Below are positions 35,964 through 45,843 of a stretch of 64,000 bases of DNA, piece after piece. Source of the stretch: Hyaloperonospora brassicae (Eukaryota > Oomycota > Peronosporomycetes > Peronosporales > Peronosporaceae). The notes under the pieces are model-generated. The model was given only the letters and a program-made list of their open reading frames with translations. It made no database searches and was not told where the DNA came from. The stretch is from the NCBI GenBank assembly GCA_947650285.1, contig CANTFL010001467.1:1-64000 (forward strand), in the 5' to 3' direction. Positions within the stretch are counted from its first letter, which is position 1; each line of letters starts with the position of its first letter. The translations under genes and the position numbers were made by a program.

Positions 35964-36707
35964 ATGCTCGCGCACGTCATGTCCAAGTCGACGCAAGCGA
36001 CGACACTCGTGCGCCACACGGCCGAGTCGCTCCAGGACGCGGCTCAGCACTCGTCGCTCGCCACTTCTCTCCGAACGGCAACGCGGACCGGCGCCGCAGC
36101 TCTGCAGGCGAAAGTCGGCGCGCTCCACCCGCAGCGGCCGACCGCTGCAGAGCTCTCAACGACTGCGTCGACGACCGCCAGCGAGAGCGGCAGCAGCGTC
36201 GACGTGGAAGAGGGCGGCGCGCCACGCGACTCCAGTGCGAGTCAGGAGAGAGAGGGACTGCTACTGGGCGACTTGGGCCACGCGTGCGGCCTCAACCGGC
36301 GCCAGCGCCTCTACGGCGCTCTCGGCTGCTACGGCTGTGGCGCGTTGTGCGCCGTCTTGTCGACGCTGATGCTGTGGGGCGGACCCCACCACGTGAAGCA
36401 GTTTGCCTTTTTCTACACGGTCGGCGCTCTCTGCAGCATTGGCAGTTCGCTCTTTTTGATTGGCCCCGTGCGGCAGCTCCGCGTCATGTGTCTGCCCGTG
36501 CGCCGTGTGGCCTGCGCGGTCTGGATGGGCTCTATGGCGGCGACGCTGGTCGTTGCGTTCGGCGTCCCGAAGGCCGGTCCGCTCGTGCTGCTGCTCGTGA
36601 TTGTCCAGTACGCTGCTATGCTCTGGTACGGCGCCTCGTTCGTCCCCTATGGCCGTGCCATCCTGCGGAGCAGCTGTTTTAAAGCGGCGACGTACGTCAG
36701 CACGTAG
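35964..36707 (+). CDS. SFT2-domain Golgi membrane protein (copy 1)
   Basis: A 247-residue, intron-less protein. The N-terminal 125 residues are polar, Ala/Thr/Ser-rich and probably helical. The C-terminal half is a Got1/SFT2-type four-helix membrane domain: NRRQRLYGALGCYGCGALCAVLS, the loop GGPHHVKQFAFFYTVGALCSIGSSLFLIGP, a VRRVACAVWMGSMAATLVVAF helix and a last helix LVLLLVIVQYAAMLWYGASFVPYGR. SFT2 proteins act in endosome-to-Golgi vesicle traffic and interact genetically with syntaxin 5 (Sed5). The ATG at 35,964 gives MLAHVMSKSTQ; an in-frame upstream ATG (35,778) would add a basic leader with no family support. Confidence 0.88.
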   Translation: MLAHVMSKSTQATTLVRHTAESLQDAAQHSSLATSLRTATRTGAAALQAKVGALHPQRPTAAELSTTASTTASESGSSVDVEEGGAPRDSSASQEREGLLLGDLGHACGLNRRQRLYGALGCYGCGALCAVLSTLMLWGGPHHVKQFAFFYTVGALCSIGSSLFLIGPVRQLRVMCLPVRRVACAVWMGSMAATLVVAFGVPKAGPLVLLLVIVQYAAMLWYGASFVPYGRAILRSSCFKAATYVST

Positions 36708-37351
36708 CTACTCAGCGCGTAGGGAGACGCTGTACCAATGCAGCTCATAGATCCACTCTATACGGAGAGAGAGTGTGTACCATCGTATCATTCACTGGCT
36801 CTGCTTGGCCGTCGTGGACATGCGGTCTACGTGCGCTGAGCAAATCGAGTCGGGGCACACAGCCAGAGCACGGAGTTGGGTCTCGAAATGAGACGGGAAC
36901 AGGAGGCGCTGCTGCCAGTAGGTACGAATCGGAAGCTGGTTGCGACGTGAGGACGACCTTTTTGTGTCCAGCATTAGTTTGTAGAGGTCTGAACATCGGA
37001 ATGTGCCTTCGCTTCCGTTTGTCGACTCGGTCACGACCCGCCGTTCAGGCCGCAGTCATCCGGTAGCTATCGTCAATCTTTTGTTTATTTTATGGCCGAA
37101 GCGATAAATAAAAAACAGGATCGTGGATAATGTATGAACTCCTTCGCTACCACTTCAGTTCTCGGTTTTCTCGGTGTCGAAAAAACGAGATCGTAACCGG
37201 GTCCAGCTCGAAACGGATCCAAAGTCGTGTCGACAACCAACGAACGCGTTGCCCCCTGTAACTGCGTAGCCACTCAGCTCGCACAGCCTCTAGGAAGAAG
37301 ACTGCGACTGAAGAGAACGAGGGAGGGAGGGAGAGAGGAGCAGCAGTCGCT
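36708..37351. other. spacer between the two SFT2-like genes
   Basis: 644 bp holding the 3' end of copy 1 and the promoter of copy 2. A purine tract GGGAGGGAGGGAGAGAGG lies 33 bp before the copy 2 ATG. No gene seen. Confidence 0.6.
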
Positions 37352-38257
37352 ATGATGGACCAACTGAAGCAACAGAGCAAGAAGGCGAGCGAGAAGCTCG
37401 AGGGGTTGTCCAAGCAGACGCAGCAGGAGATGGACAAGATGCAGAAGGAGCTGGAGAAGACGAGCAAGAAGGCGCAGAAGAGCCTGGAGAAGACCGGCAA
37501 GCAGACCAAGAAGAGCATGGACAAAGCCATGAAGGAGACCAAGAAGAGCGTGGGAGAGGCCATGAAGGAGACCAGGAAGAGCGTGGGAGACGCCATGAAG
37601 GAGACCAGGAAGAGCGTGGACAAGGCCATGGAGGGGACCAAAGAAGCGACCGCAAGCAGTGGCACGAGTCTCTTGCAGTCGACGAAAGACGCGGTGTACG
37701 TTGATGTAAGCAGCAAGGAGAAGAAGGTCAGGCTACGACGTCAAAAGGACTCGAGCGACGGGGACAGTGACGAAGAGGACGGTCTGCTGGACGACATTGG
37801 GGACGAGTTTGACCAGTTGACGCTCCACCAGCGCTTGCTAAGTGCCATCGGCTGCTATGTGCTCAGTGGGCTCTTTGCCTTTGCCGCCACCGTCATGCTG
37901 TGCACGAGCGTGCACCACGTGCGCTTCTACGCGTTCTTCTACTCCTTGAGCAATCTTGCCACCTTTTCCAGCCTCATTTTCATCATGGGACAGCAACGTC
38001 TACAGAAGCGCATGCTCTCGCGCAAGCGAAGCGCAGCGGGTACAGCTTGGATCGGCGCGTTGGCGCTCACGATCGTGGTGGCCTTTGTCTGGCCCTCGCA
38101 CTGGTTCATGGTACTCATGCTGCTTATCCTGCAGTTTGGCTGCATGATCTGGTACAGCGTGTCGTACTATGCGTTCGGACGCAAGTTTCTGCACAAGTAC
38201 ATGGCGAAGCGAGTGGTGTTGGTCGATGCCATGGACGGCAAGATCGACGGCAAGTGA
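37352..38257 (+). CDS. SFT2-domain protein with 11-residue repeat N-terminus (copy 2)
   Basis: A 301-residue, intron-less protein. Residues 1-95 form a highly charged coiled coil containing tandem 11-residue repeats (MKETKKSVGEA, MKETRKSVGDA, MKETRKSVDKA), an apolipoprotein/perilipin-like amphipathic periodicity. An acidic spacer (SDGDSDEEDG) follows. The SFT2 membrane domain begins near residue 155: HQRLLSAIGCYVLSGLFAFAA, SVHHVRFYAFFYSLSNLATFSS, GTAWIGALALTIVVAFVWP, WFMVLMLLILQFGCMIWYSVSYYAFGRKF. It is a tandem paralogue of copy 1 with the same gene order and orientation. The repeats suggest a lipid-packing sensor or tether added to the vesicle-traffic domain; this is inference. Confidence 0.88.
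   Translation: MMDQLKQQSKKASEKLEGLSKQTQQEMDKMQKELEKTSKKAQKSLEKTGKQTKKSMDKAMKETKKSVGEAMKETRKSVGDAMKETRKSVDKAMEGTKEATASSGTSLLQSTKDAVYVDVSSKEKKVRLRRQKDSSDGDSDEEDGLLDDIGDEFDQLTLHQRLLSAIGCYVLSGLFAFAATVMLCTSVHHVRFYAFFYSLSNLATFSSLIFIMGQQRLQKRMLSRKRSAAGTAWIGALALTIVVAFVWPSHWFMVLMLLILQFGCMIWYSVSYYAFGRKFLHKYMAKRVVLVDAMDGKIDGK
37529..37645 (+). repeat. in-frame 33-bp tandem repeats
   Basis: About three and a half copies of a 33-bp unit (atgaaggagaccargaagag..) encode the 11-residue KET(K/R)KSV repeat of SFT2 copy 2, close to identical at DNA level, so recent expansion or homogenisation is likely. Confidence 0.85.
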
Positions 38258-38647
38258 GGGCACAGCTTTGGGGTGCTGTGCGTGCTCCTGCTTTGCTTTC
38301 ATCCGCCACCTGCTTTGTTTCTTGACGATCGTGTGATACTTCTGCAGCGCTAGGAAGGACAGAGCAAAATTGATGTTGAGTTTGCTTGCCGCTTGTCTTC
38401 ATGAGCACGCTAGCAACACGCGGGGAGCGTTGACAGGCACAACGCTCTCGCAGGTTGACACTGCTCGATTGATGTCGACCATTTGGCGTCTCCAAACTCC
38501 TGACGTCCATAGAACTTCTTGTCAGCCGATCGATCAACTCGATGGAGCACTGCTAACCCCTCAACAGCATCAATTTACCTGGAGTTAGAGGTCTGATGCA
38601 CCTGAGCAAGACCGACTGCTTGCGTGCAATGATGCCCTCGCAATCGA
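38258..38647. other. convergent 3' spacer SFT2-2 / hydrolase
   Basis: 390 bp between two convergent stop codons, with no credible gene or repeat. Confidence 0.6.
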
Positions 38648-39830
38648 CTATGGCTTGCAATGGTCTTCCAGCCAAGCCACAAAGTCGCGCACAACAGCAT
38701 CGCGGATGCGAGGTGGCTCGCTGGCTAGATCGTGGTGCGCGCCTTCGTACGTCTTGAACGTCTTGTCAACACTGCGCGTCCGTAAATGAAGCGCCGCTGA
38801 CCCCGTGACACTGCAAGCTTTATCGTCCATACCGTGCTGCAGCAGATACGGCGTCTCAATGAGCTCTAGCTTGTCCTGAATACTCGCAATTCCTTCGAGG
38901 AGAGCTAGACCCGTGCCAATGCGCATCTTGCCGGGGTAATACAGTGGGTCAGCATGCTTATCTGCGCTCACAAGAGCTGCAACTTCTGGCGAGTTGTTAT
39001 TGCCGCTATTGGCCGTCACGAGCGGCAATTTGGGCACGTATCGATGCAGCAGCCTGCCGATGGTTTCCATGACAGCCGACGGCCGCGACGCCTTATGAAT
39101 CTCGGTAGCCGGGCACAGGATCACCGCGCCATCCACGAGCTCTATCCCGCCTTTACTCAGTGCATGCAGCACAATCAGGCCGCCCAGCGATCTGTAGCCA
39201 CCACCACCACCACACACACACACAACAATGACAGCAACATCAACAACACCAACAACAACAACATTCCCCTCCTTATCAGCTCTACCAGCAGCTTTGCAAT
39301 GCTACAGCCACGTACGCGCCAAGCAGAAACACCTTCTTGCCCGGGTACTTGCGCTTCACGAGCTCAACGAACGCCATTGCGTCGTCCACGAGCGCGTGGA
39401 AGCTCGAGAAATACCCGTGTCGGCCGTCGCTGCGCCCCATGCCCTCGTGGTCGATCCCGGCCACCAAAAACCCGTGCTGCAGGACCTCAATCATGAACTG
39501 GTTGTTGCGCGCGCTGTGCGAGTTCACGCCGTGCAGCACAACCACAACGGCCTTTGCATCGGTCGGCTGCGCGAGGTGTCTCGGCGCCCAAAAGCGGTAA
39601 AACAGCCGCACGAGCTCATTGGTCGCTCGCCGCCGTTCAAGGAGACCGCACTCCTCGTTGCCAGCGAACACGTGCGCGAGCAGAAACGTCTGGTGCGAAG
39701 CCGTGTGCGGCGCGGCGCGGCGCGTGTTGTGGCGGTCGATGCCGGGGCGGAAGCACAGGAGCAGAAGCGCCACGAGCGTTAGGGGTACGACGCCCACGAG
39801 CGCTGCGAGTGCGAGCGCAGTGCTCGACAT
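38648..39830 (-). CDS. membrane-anchored monoglyceride-lipase-like alpha/beta hydrolase
   Basis: Exons 39,830-39,316 and 39,191-38,648 (124-bp intron, phase 2) give 352 residues. The N-terminus has a signal-anchor helix (ALALAALVGVVPLTLVALLLLCF). The hydrolase fold follows: VVVLHGVNSHSARN oxyanion region, GIDHEGMGRSDGRHGYFSS, the nucleophile elbow G-A-S-L-G-G, which is assembled exactly across the intron, LLQHGMDD with the Asp, and YEGAHHDLASEP with the His. The GHGxSxG-like DHEGMGRSDG block is typical of monoacylglycerol/lysophospholipase family (Hydrolase_4) enzymes that release fatty acid from monoglycerides. The exact substrate is unknown. The intron holds CAC/CA/AAC simple repeats. Confidence 0.9.
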
Positions 39831-40455
39831 GCCGACACACACTGTCAGTTGGGCTTTGACTGTGGGCTGCGGTTTTGGTATTTGGGTCGCAAATAGGTCC
39901 GAAGTGCCGCATTTGTGGTCAATTTGTCTACTTTGTAGTGAGGTCGCACAGTTGGTTTGGGTTCTTTTTCGGACTCACTTGTGCTTTTGAGTCAGTTTGG
40001 GAACCTGATCGTAAATGACGTGTTGGTCAGTCTAAACGGCTATAAATTGTATGACATCCGCACCCACTTTTGTCAACGACGATACCGGTTCCCCGAGAGC
40101 GACAGGGCTACTGGCTGTGGTATTTGATGCCCTTTTATGCATTTCTTTACAAGTACAATATATCGACATTGCTGACATCATCAGACATTTCATGACCGTC
40201 TATTTGCATATAATTACCTCCAAGGTGTCAAAGAATTCATGAGCCAGGTAATGAGCGCCGGAGGAGGCAGCTTGTTCTGGCTGACTCCCGGTATGGCGGG
40301 TAACCTTGTAAATCTTGAAACAAAGTTTGGAATAGTATGGGGTCGGGCTTTTCGAGCGCACTTGTCGCTGAGCGATGTTCGATAATCGCGATAGCCTTCA
40401 ATCGACCAAGGCCGAGTTCCATATTTTTCTGCACTCGTCGCTGTACTTGATTGAT
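39831..40455. other. hydrolase upstream region, left flank of element 2
   Basis: 625 bp holding the promoter of the hydrolase gene, then AT-rich sequence up to the element 2 insertion point (flank TTGAT). No gene seen. Confidence 0.6.
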
Positions 40456-40901
40456 TGTAACGGAGTGAGCCCGTTACATAAAAATTGGTACAAAAGTACC
40501 AATTTTTGAATATTATCTGTTTCGATAATATTCAATCAACATCACTCGAAATGAGTGATGTTGTCGGATTATTATCGCTAAGGATAATATCCGTGGAGGG
40601 GTTCACTTCTCGGTTGATGTACGGTGTACATCAACCAACTCAACCACCAATCGCTGCTGGACGCGCGCAATGGCTGGTGAGCAAGGAAATTACATAGGAG
40701 AAGATAGTTTAATATAGTTAGAGCAAGTCAAAGATGATTTATTAACGTAATAACCATATTAAATAAACAGTTCTACTTTTCCCTCAAGACAGAGCTTTCG
40801 GGTCCTGTTTAAACCTACCGCTTCCTCGGTTGTCCTGTGTACACTTGTCGGGCACACGTCACCCTTGCGTTAAGCTCACGCAAGGGATGTGCCCCATTAC
40901 A
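40456..40901 (+). repeat. 5' LTR of element 2
   Basis: Starts TGTAACGG and ends CCCATTACA. It holds six perfect hairpins: arms 40,456-463/471-478, 40,480-491/496-507, 40,508-517/524-533, 40,537-547/553-563, 40,612-622/626-636 and 40,862-870/878-886. A near-perfect one lies at about 40,567-40,592. The block 'aacagttctactttt' is shared with the LTR fragments at 1 and 49,152. Confidence 0.93.
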
Positions 40902-40966
40902 CCTGATTGCACTTTGTATTCCTTCCAGCGACCAAGAATCTTATCGTCATGAATATGATGGATGAG

Positions 40967-41003
40967 GGGGAAAGCTTTCACGCGTCGCGTGAAAGCTTTC
41001 CCC
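40967..41003. repeat. 18-bp-arm palindrome in the element 2 leader
   Basis: Arms 40,967-40,984 and 40,986-41,003 are perfect reverse complements separated by one base. It lies between the 5' LTR and the gag ATG, where retroelements carry dimerisation and packaging signals. Confidence 0.95.
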
Positions 41004-41038
41004 ATTTGAGTGATATCGAATGGGCCTCGGTAGGGCGA

Positions 41039-41995
41039 ATGAGCTCTTCCGTGGGCGACATTGGCGTTACCGCTATGTTATAGTCTGTTAACATAGACCA
41101 ACAGCTTGCCTCCATCACCAGGTTCATTCAATATGAACTTGCTATCGAACGGGAGAAAGTAGCCTTGCTTCACCAGCAAGACTTTCAACAGGCCGAGCAG
41201 TTGAGAGAACTCGGTGCTCAACAGACTGATCTCTTGAGACAGCAGCAATTTAATGTTGCTGTGGGCGGGACGACGCATGCGCGTCGTCCCGAAATCTTGA
41301 AGGTCGATATCACCAAGTACAGAGGAGTCGAGGAAGGCTCCCTGTTGTTATGGTTTGTCGAACTCGACAGAGCCTTTAGGGCTCGTCGCGTCGAAGATGA
41401 GCGAATGAAATTAACATTTGCTCAATCCCATTTGGCGGGACGTGCCAAGACTTGGGCCTTGGGGCTAGAGATGAGCGACCCATGTGCTTTTGAGTCGCTC
41501 GAATCCTGCGAAACCCGGCTCAAACGTACGTTTGAGCCGCCAAGAGCAGAGTTCAGAGCCCGATAGGAGCTTCTGAAGCTCGAACAGGGTAAGCGTGACG
41601 TGCACGCTTACGCTCAACATATACGACTCCTTTCGAGTAGTATAACTATCAACCCAGTGCCTGACCACACGTTGATTACTGTGTTCATGCAAGGGCTAGC
41701 TGAGGGGCCCGTCCGAAACCACCTGTTCCGTCTAGAGTTAGATACTCTAGAAGATGCTATTTCAGTAGCGGAATAGGAGGACTTTAGCATGAGACAGGTT
41801 CATGCTAGCTCAAGCTCATATCGTCCACCGAGACGACAAGAGTTCGGAGGTCCAGAACCAATAGACCTCTGTTATGTCGAGAGCGAGAGACCTCGCTCTT
41901 CAAACAACAAGCGATTGCAGACATGCAATCGCTGCCAGAAGTTAGGACACTACGCCTACGAGTGTAGTGCCCTGCCCAGTACCAAACAATACTGA
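41039..41995 (+). pseudogene. gag: gag of element 2
   Basis: The frame opens at ATG 41,039 (MSSSVGDIGV) and stays in register to 41,995, with internal TAG stops at 41,081, 41,564 and 41,774. A glutamine-rich coiled region (LLHQQDFQQAEQLRELGAQQ) is followed by capsid-like sequence (LLLWFVELDRAFRARRVEDE .. LAGRAKTWALGLE) and a single zinc knuckle CNRCQKLGHYAYEC at 41,924-41,965. A 24-bp perfect palindrome (41,516-41,539) and several hairpins lie inside the coding sequence. Confidence 0.85.
41516..41539. repeat. 24-bp perfect palindrome in gag
   Basis: The 12-base half CGGCTCAAACGT is followed directly by its exact reverse complement, within the capsid-coding region. Confidence 0.97.
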
Positions 41996-43520
41996 GCGAA
42001 ATGGTCGTTTATTTGCCAAAAGGGGCAATGAGCATGGGTCCAGCGCTGTTGCGAAACCGCAACAGCGGAGCGGACCATCAAAAAATGGTCGGGGTCAGTA
42101 GGGGCGGAGCGCCCTAATGACCAAGCAACCTCAAGAGAATTTGTATATCTCTTGACGAAAGTTTCTCCAGATGCACAATCATATTGTGTCTCTTCGCCTG
42201 GTGATGAGATTTCACTCATCACCCTGAAGATAGAAGTGACAAACAATATGTCACTTCGTGCTCTGGTTGACTGTGGAGCGTCGAACAACTTTGTTCGTCG
42301 CCAGTCACTGGACGACCGTAGGCTCAAGTTCGTTGAGGGCGACACCCCTCTCACGAGAATGACGGTGCGCCTTGCTACAGGTGCACCGATAACCGTTAAG
42401 AAACGTGTAGTGGGAATCCAATACACGTTAGGGGGCGAACAGTATGATGAAGATTTCATCGTACTAGATCTAAATGACAAATTTGATGTCATCTTGGGAT
42501 TACCTTGGCTCAGAAGATACGAGCCAAGAGTGAGCTGGCAGCATCGATCCATGAAGATGCCTGCCGCTTGTTCATCAGATGGCCATCTGATGAACGTCAT
42601 GGAGCGTCCACAAGCGTGTGGACGTACTGCGAATGAGTGCGATGGCCTCACTTGCGGTACGGTCGTTAGTACGACTGCACAAGACCACAGTGTACATGAT
42701 CACTACACTGCGGAGCAAGCTCCCGGCGGATGTACAGAAGTAAAGGCAGCACCGAAGGTCCACCACTCGAATAAGTCGAGTGGACCGGGACGTGGATGTA
42801 TGTCTAGCGGACAACGTCCTAGACAGAAGAAACCTGTTGCCACAAAGGGTCAACACGGTCATCCTAGGTCGACTGTAGAGTCAACCGTAGAGGATCAGTC
42901 CTTGAATGTGGTTGCACAGCCACAGTCGGAAGACGTAGAGGGAATAAGTCCCCATGTTCAAGAGTAAGGACTTCATCTCGAGTTACATGTTGAGAGAACA
43001 GGCTCTCAACAAGCCGTGGAAGCAAGTTCCCAGAAAGAACCCGAGACGTTGAACGTCTTGGTCAATGATTGATCAAGTGTAGGCGCTAGTATGCTTGATC
43101 TGATTGTGCCTCCGAAGTTGACTTCGGAGATAACTCAATTGCCAAAGCTAGAACCAACCCGGTTCTTGCGCGATCTGCGTAGTGGCAAGATCAAGCAGAT
43201 CTGCATACTCGTCACAGAGGATGAGTATGTGACCGATATTCGGTCGGCAACAATATTTGCTGAGAGCGAACGGGGTATCAGCAGCTCATCGATGGACGAA
43301 AGTGTCCTCGATGAAAGGACTCGGATTGAGCGTTACACGTCTCAATCCAGGGAGTCACTTTAGGCAAATCCTTTGTATAAGGATTTGATCGAATTCAAGG
43401 ATGTATTCCCTAAATCCGTACCATGCGAGCTGCCTAAGGACAAAGGAACTCGACACGAGACCGAGCTCAAACCGGGCTCGAAGTACTGTGTCATGAAGCA
43501 GTGGCCACTGCCTCGTGAAC
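41996..43520 (+). pseudogene. pol: protease and RT-proximal pol of element 2
   Basis: Same frame as gag, interrupted by stops at 41,993, 42,029, 42,965, about 43,072 and 43,361. The protease active site is LVDCGASNNF near 42,266, with D-C-G where D-S/T-G is usual; the second block is DLNDKFDVILGLPWLRRYEP. A low-complexity linker follows (to 42,967), then the start of RT (IEFKDVFPKSVP .. KPGSKYCVMKQWPLPREQ). Confidence 0.8.
42570..42595. repeat. 26-bp perfect palindrome in pol
   Basis: The 13-base half GTTCATCAGATGG is followed directly by its reverse complement, inside the linker after the protease. Confidence 0.97.
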
Positions 43521-45755
43521 AAAAAACTAGCGATCGACAAGTTCTTTGCCGATCGCTTTGCTGCGGGCCATGTGAGGGAATCAACTTCCCCTCACAGCTC
43601 TCCGACCTTCTGTGTGCGAAAAGATATAGGAGGGTGGCGGATAGTGCACGCATTCGACAAATTGGATGCTGCAACGGTACCGGCTCAGACGCCGATACCG
43701 AGGAAGGACGTAATCATAGATGGTATGTCAAAGAGTACCATCTTCTCGTCCATGGATCCGCTTGATGCATTCTATCAGATCCTAATGCGTGAGCGGGATA
43801 TCCCATTCACGGCAGTGAGTAACCCCAGCGGTATGCTGTGGGAGTGGCTAGTGATGCCACAGGGGCTGAGCAATGCCCCTGCAACATTCAACAGATGTGT
43901 AACAAATCTGTTGAGACCAGTGCGGGATTTAGCACCGAGCTACCTCGACGATGTATTCGTCCATAGTCGGGATATGGACGGGAAGACGGACGTTTAAGTT
44001 CATAGAGCTCACGCTCGTCAGGTTCTTAAACTGATGCGCAAGCATAAGTTGTATGCCAATCTTAAGAAGTGTATCTTCGTGGCTAGCGAAATACCACTTC
44101 TTGGTTGCATCGTGGGTAAACACGGCGTACGCCCTGACTTCGAAAAGATCAAGGCGATCACCGACTGGCCAATTCCAGTCGATGTCAAGGGGATAAGGAA
44201 GTTCCTTGGGCTAGCGGCATACTTGCACAAGTACTCGCGCAACTACGACGATATAACTGTGCATCTTTCTTGGTTACTCAAGAAAAATGTGAAGTGGTCA
44301 TGGAACGCTGAGTGCAAGCGTTCCTTTGAGGGTATCAAGAAGAGCTTGATGCAATCGCCAGTATTGGCGATTGCAGATCAAAACAGACTATTACATGTGG
44401 TCTGTGACGCCAGCGATTTTGCGATCGGCTGTGCGTTGATGCAATTTGACGCAGATGGCGCGAAGCGCGTCATCTGCTATCAATACCGTAAGCTGCAAGC
44501 AGCTGAGCGTAATTATCTAGTGCATGAAAAGGTACTCCTTGCCATGAAATATGGACTGGCTAAGTTCCGCGTCTATCTTTTGGGAGATAGACCGTTCATT
44601 GTATATGCGGACCATGCGTCATTATGTACGGCCGTAAACAGCCCACACATCTCACAGCGCATGGCGAGGTGGCTGTCCTTCTTCGCGGAGTACAACTTCT
44701 CCGTGGAGTATAAGCCAGGACGACTCAATGTCGTCGCTGATGCGTTTTCGCGCCAACCCAATTTCGAGTCAGACGCGCAATCCAAAGGTGAGGATGACCC
44801 CACTGTTTCAACACTTACAGTCAGTTTTCCATCGTCAAGTTTTCTTGAAGATGTGCGGAAAGCCTACGCAGAAGATAATGATCTTCTGCTCTTGATGGAT
44901 CATCTGGTGAGTTCAACCCGTAAATCTTTGAAAAATTTACCGGCTTTGTACCGATATTCGTCGGATGGGTATACAACACGCAACGGGCTGCTATATTATA
45001 CAGCCGTAGACGGCCACACGCCTCGTGTCGTCGTTCCAGCTCATAACAACTTGCGCTTGCGCATCATGTATGAGTGTCACGATGCGCCATCTGGTGGTCA
45101 TCGGGGTAGGGAAAAGACTTACCTTACGGTAAGTCGTGACTTTTACTGGCCCCGCCAGTACCAGTTTACACGCGAGTACATACGTGCTTGCGAGGTTTGC
45201 CAGCAAGTGAAGCCTAGTCCTTCATCTCGTGCACCTTTACAGCCTCTACTGGTCCCGGCAGAGTGCTGGCAGTCCGTTTCGATGGACTTCGTCTTCGGTT
45301 TCCCCGAAGACGTTGGCAAGAAAAATGGTATTCTTGTCTTCGTGGATCGTTTCAGCAAGATGGTACATCTTGCTGCTGTACCCGAGTCGATCACAGCACA
45401 CGGGTGTGCTCGTGTCTTTCTCGACACGATTTTTCGTCTTCACGGGTTACCCCGTGGACTTGTATCCTACCGTGACCCTCGGTTCACGTCGGAGTTTTGG
45501 CAATTCATATTCCGTTCACTCGGAACACGGTTAAAGATGTCAACATCTGACCATCTGTTTCCAGATGGTCAGACGGAACGTACGAACCGTGTCCTCAAAG
45601 AGATACTTCGAGGATACGTCCACTCGTTTTTGAGTTGGATCGAATTCCTACCCATGGTGGAATTCGGCATCAATAATTCGGTGCAAGCTTCAACGCAACA
45701 CACACCGTTCTTCGTTAATGGCTTGCGCCATCCACGTCTGCCCACCCTTTTATAG
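43515..45755 (+). pseudogene. pol: RT, RNase H and integrase core of element 2
   Basis: After a frame change in the A-run at 43,521-43,526 one frame runs to 45,755, with a single TAA at 43,995. RT: SPTFCVRKDIGGWRIVHAFD, PSGMLWEWLVMPQGLSNAPA, SYLDDVFVHSRD (catalytic Y-L-D-D). RNase H: CDASDFAIGCALMQ and YADHASLCTA. Integrase: H-H-C-C (GGHRGREKTY .. CEVCQQVK), first D in VSMDFVFGFP. Two catalytic-region oddities: the usual SDRD reads SYRD, losing the second catalytic Asp, and the usual HPQTDGQTER reads HLFPDGQTER. The integrase is therefore dead even where the frame is open. Confidence 0.92.
45546..45573. repeat. 12-bp-arm hairpin across the integrase DGQTER motif
   Basis: Arms 45,546-45,557 and 45,562-45,573 are perfect reverse complements with a 4-base loop. 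The left arm and loop replace the conserved HPQT codons. Confidence 0.95.
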
Positions 45756-45843
45756 TGTGACGTTTTTACAAGGGGGAGGGACTTGCTCGAGCAACTACCT
45801 CTCTGGCTCTTGCTCATCACGTGTCGACGCGTAAGTCGTCACG

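Noticed and set aside
40901..40925. Primer-binding site right after the element 2 5' LTR
   Set aside because: The expected TGG start is not present within the first bases, so I could not assign one; self-priming or decay are both possible.
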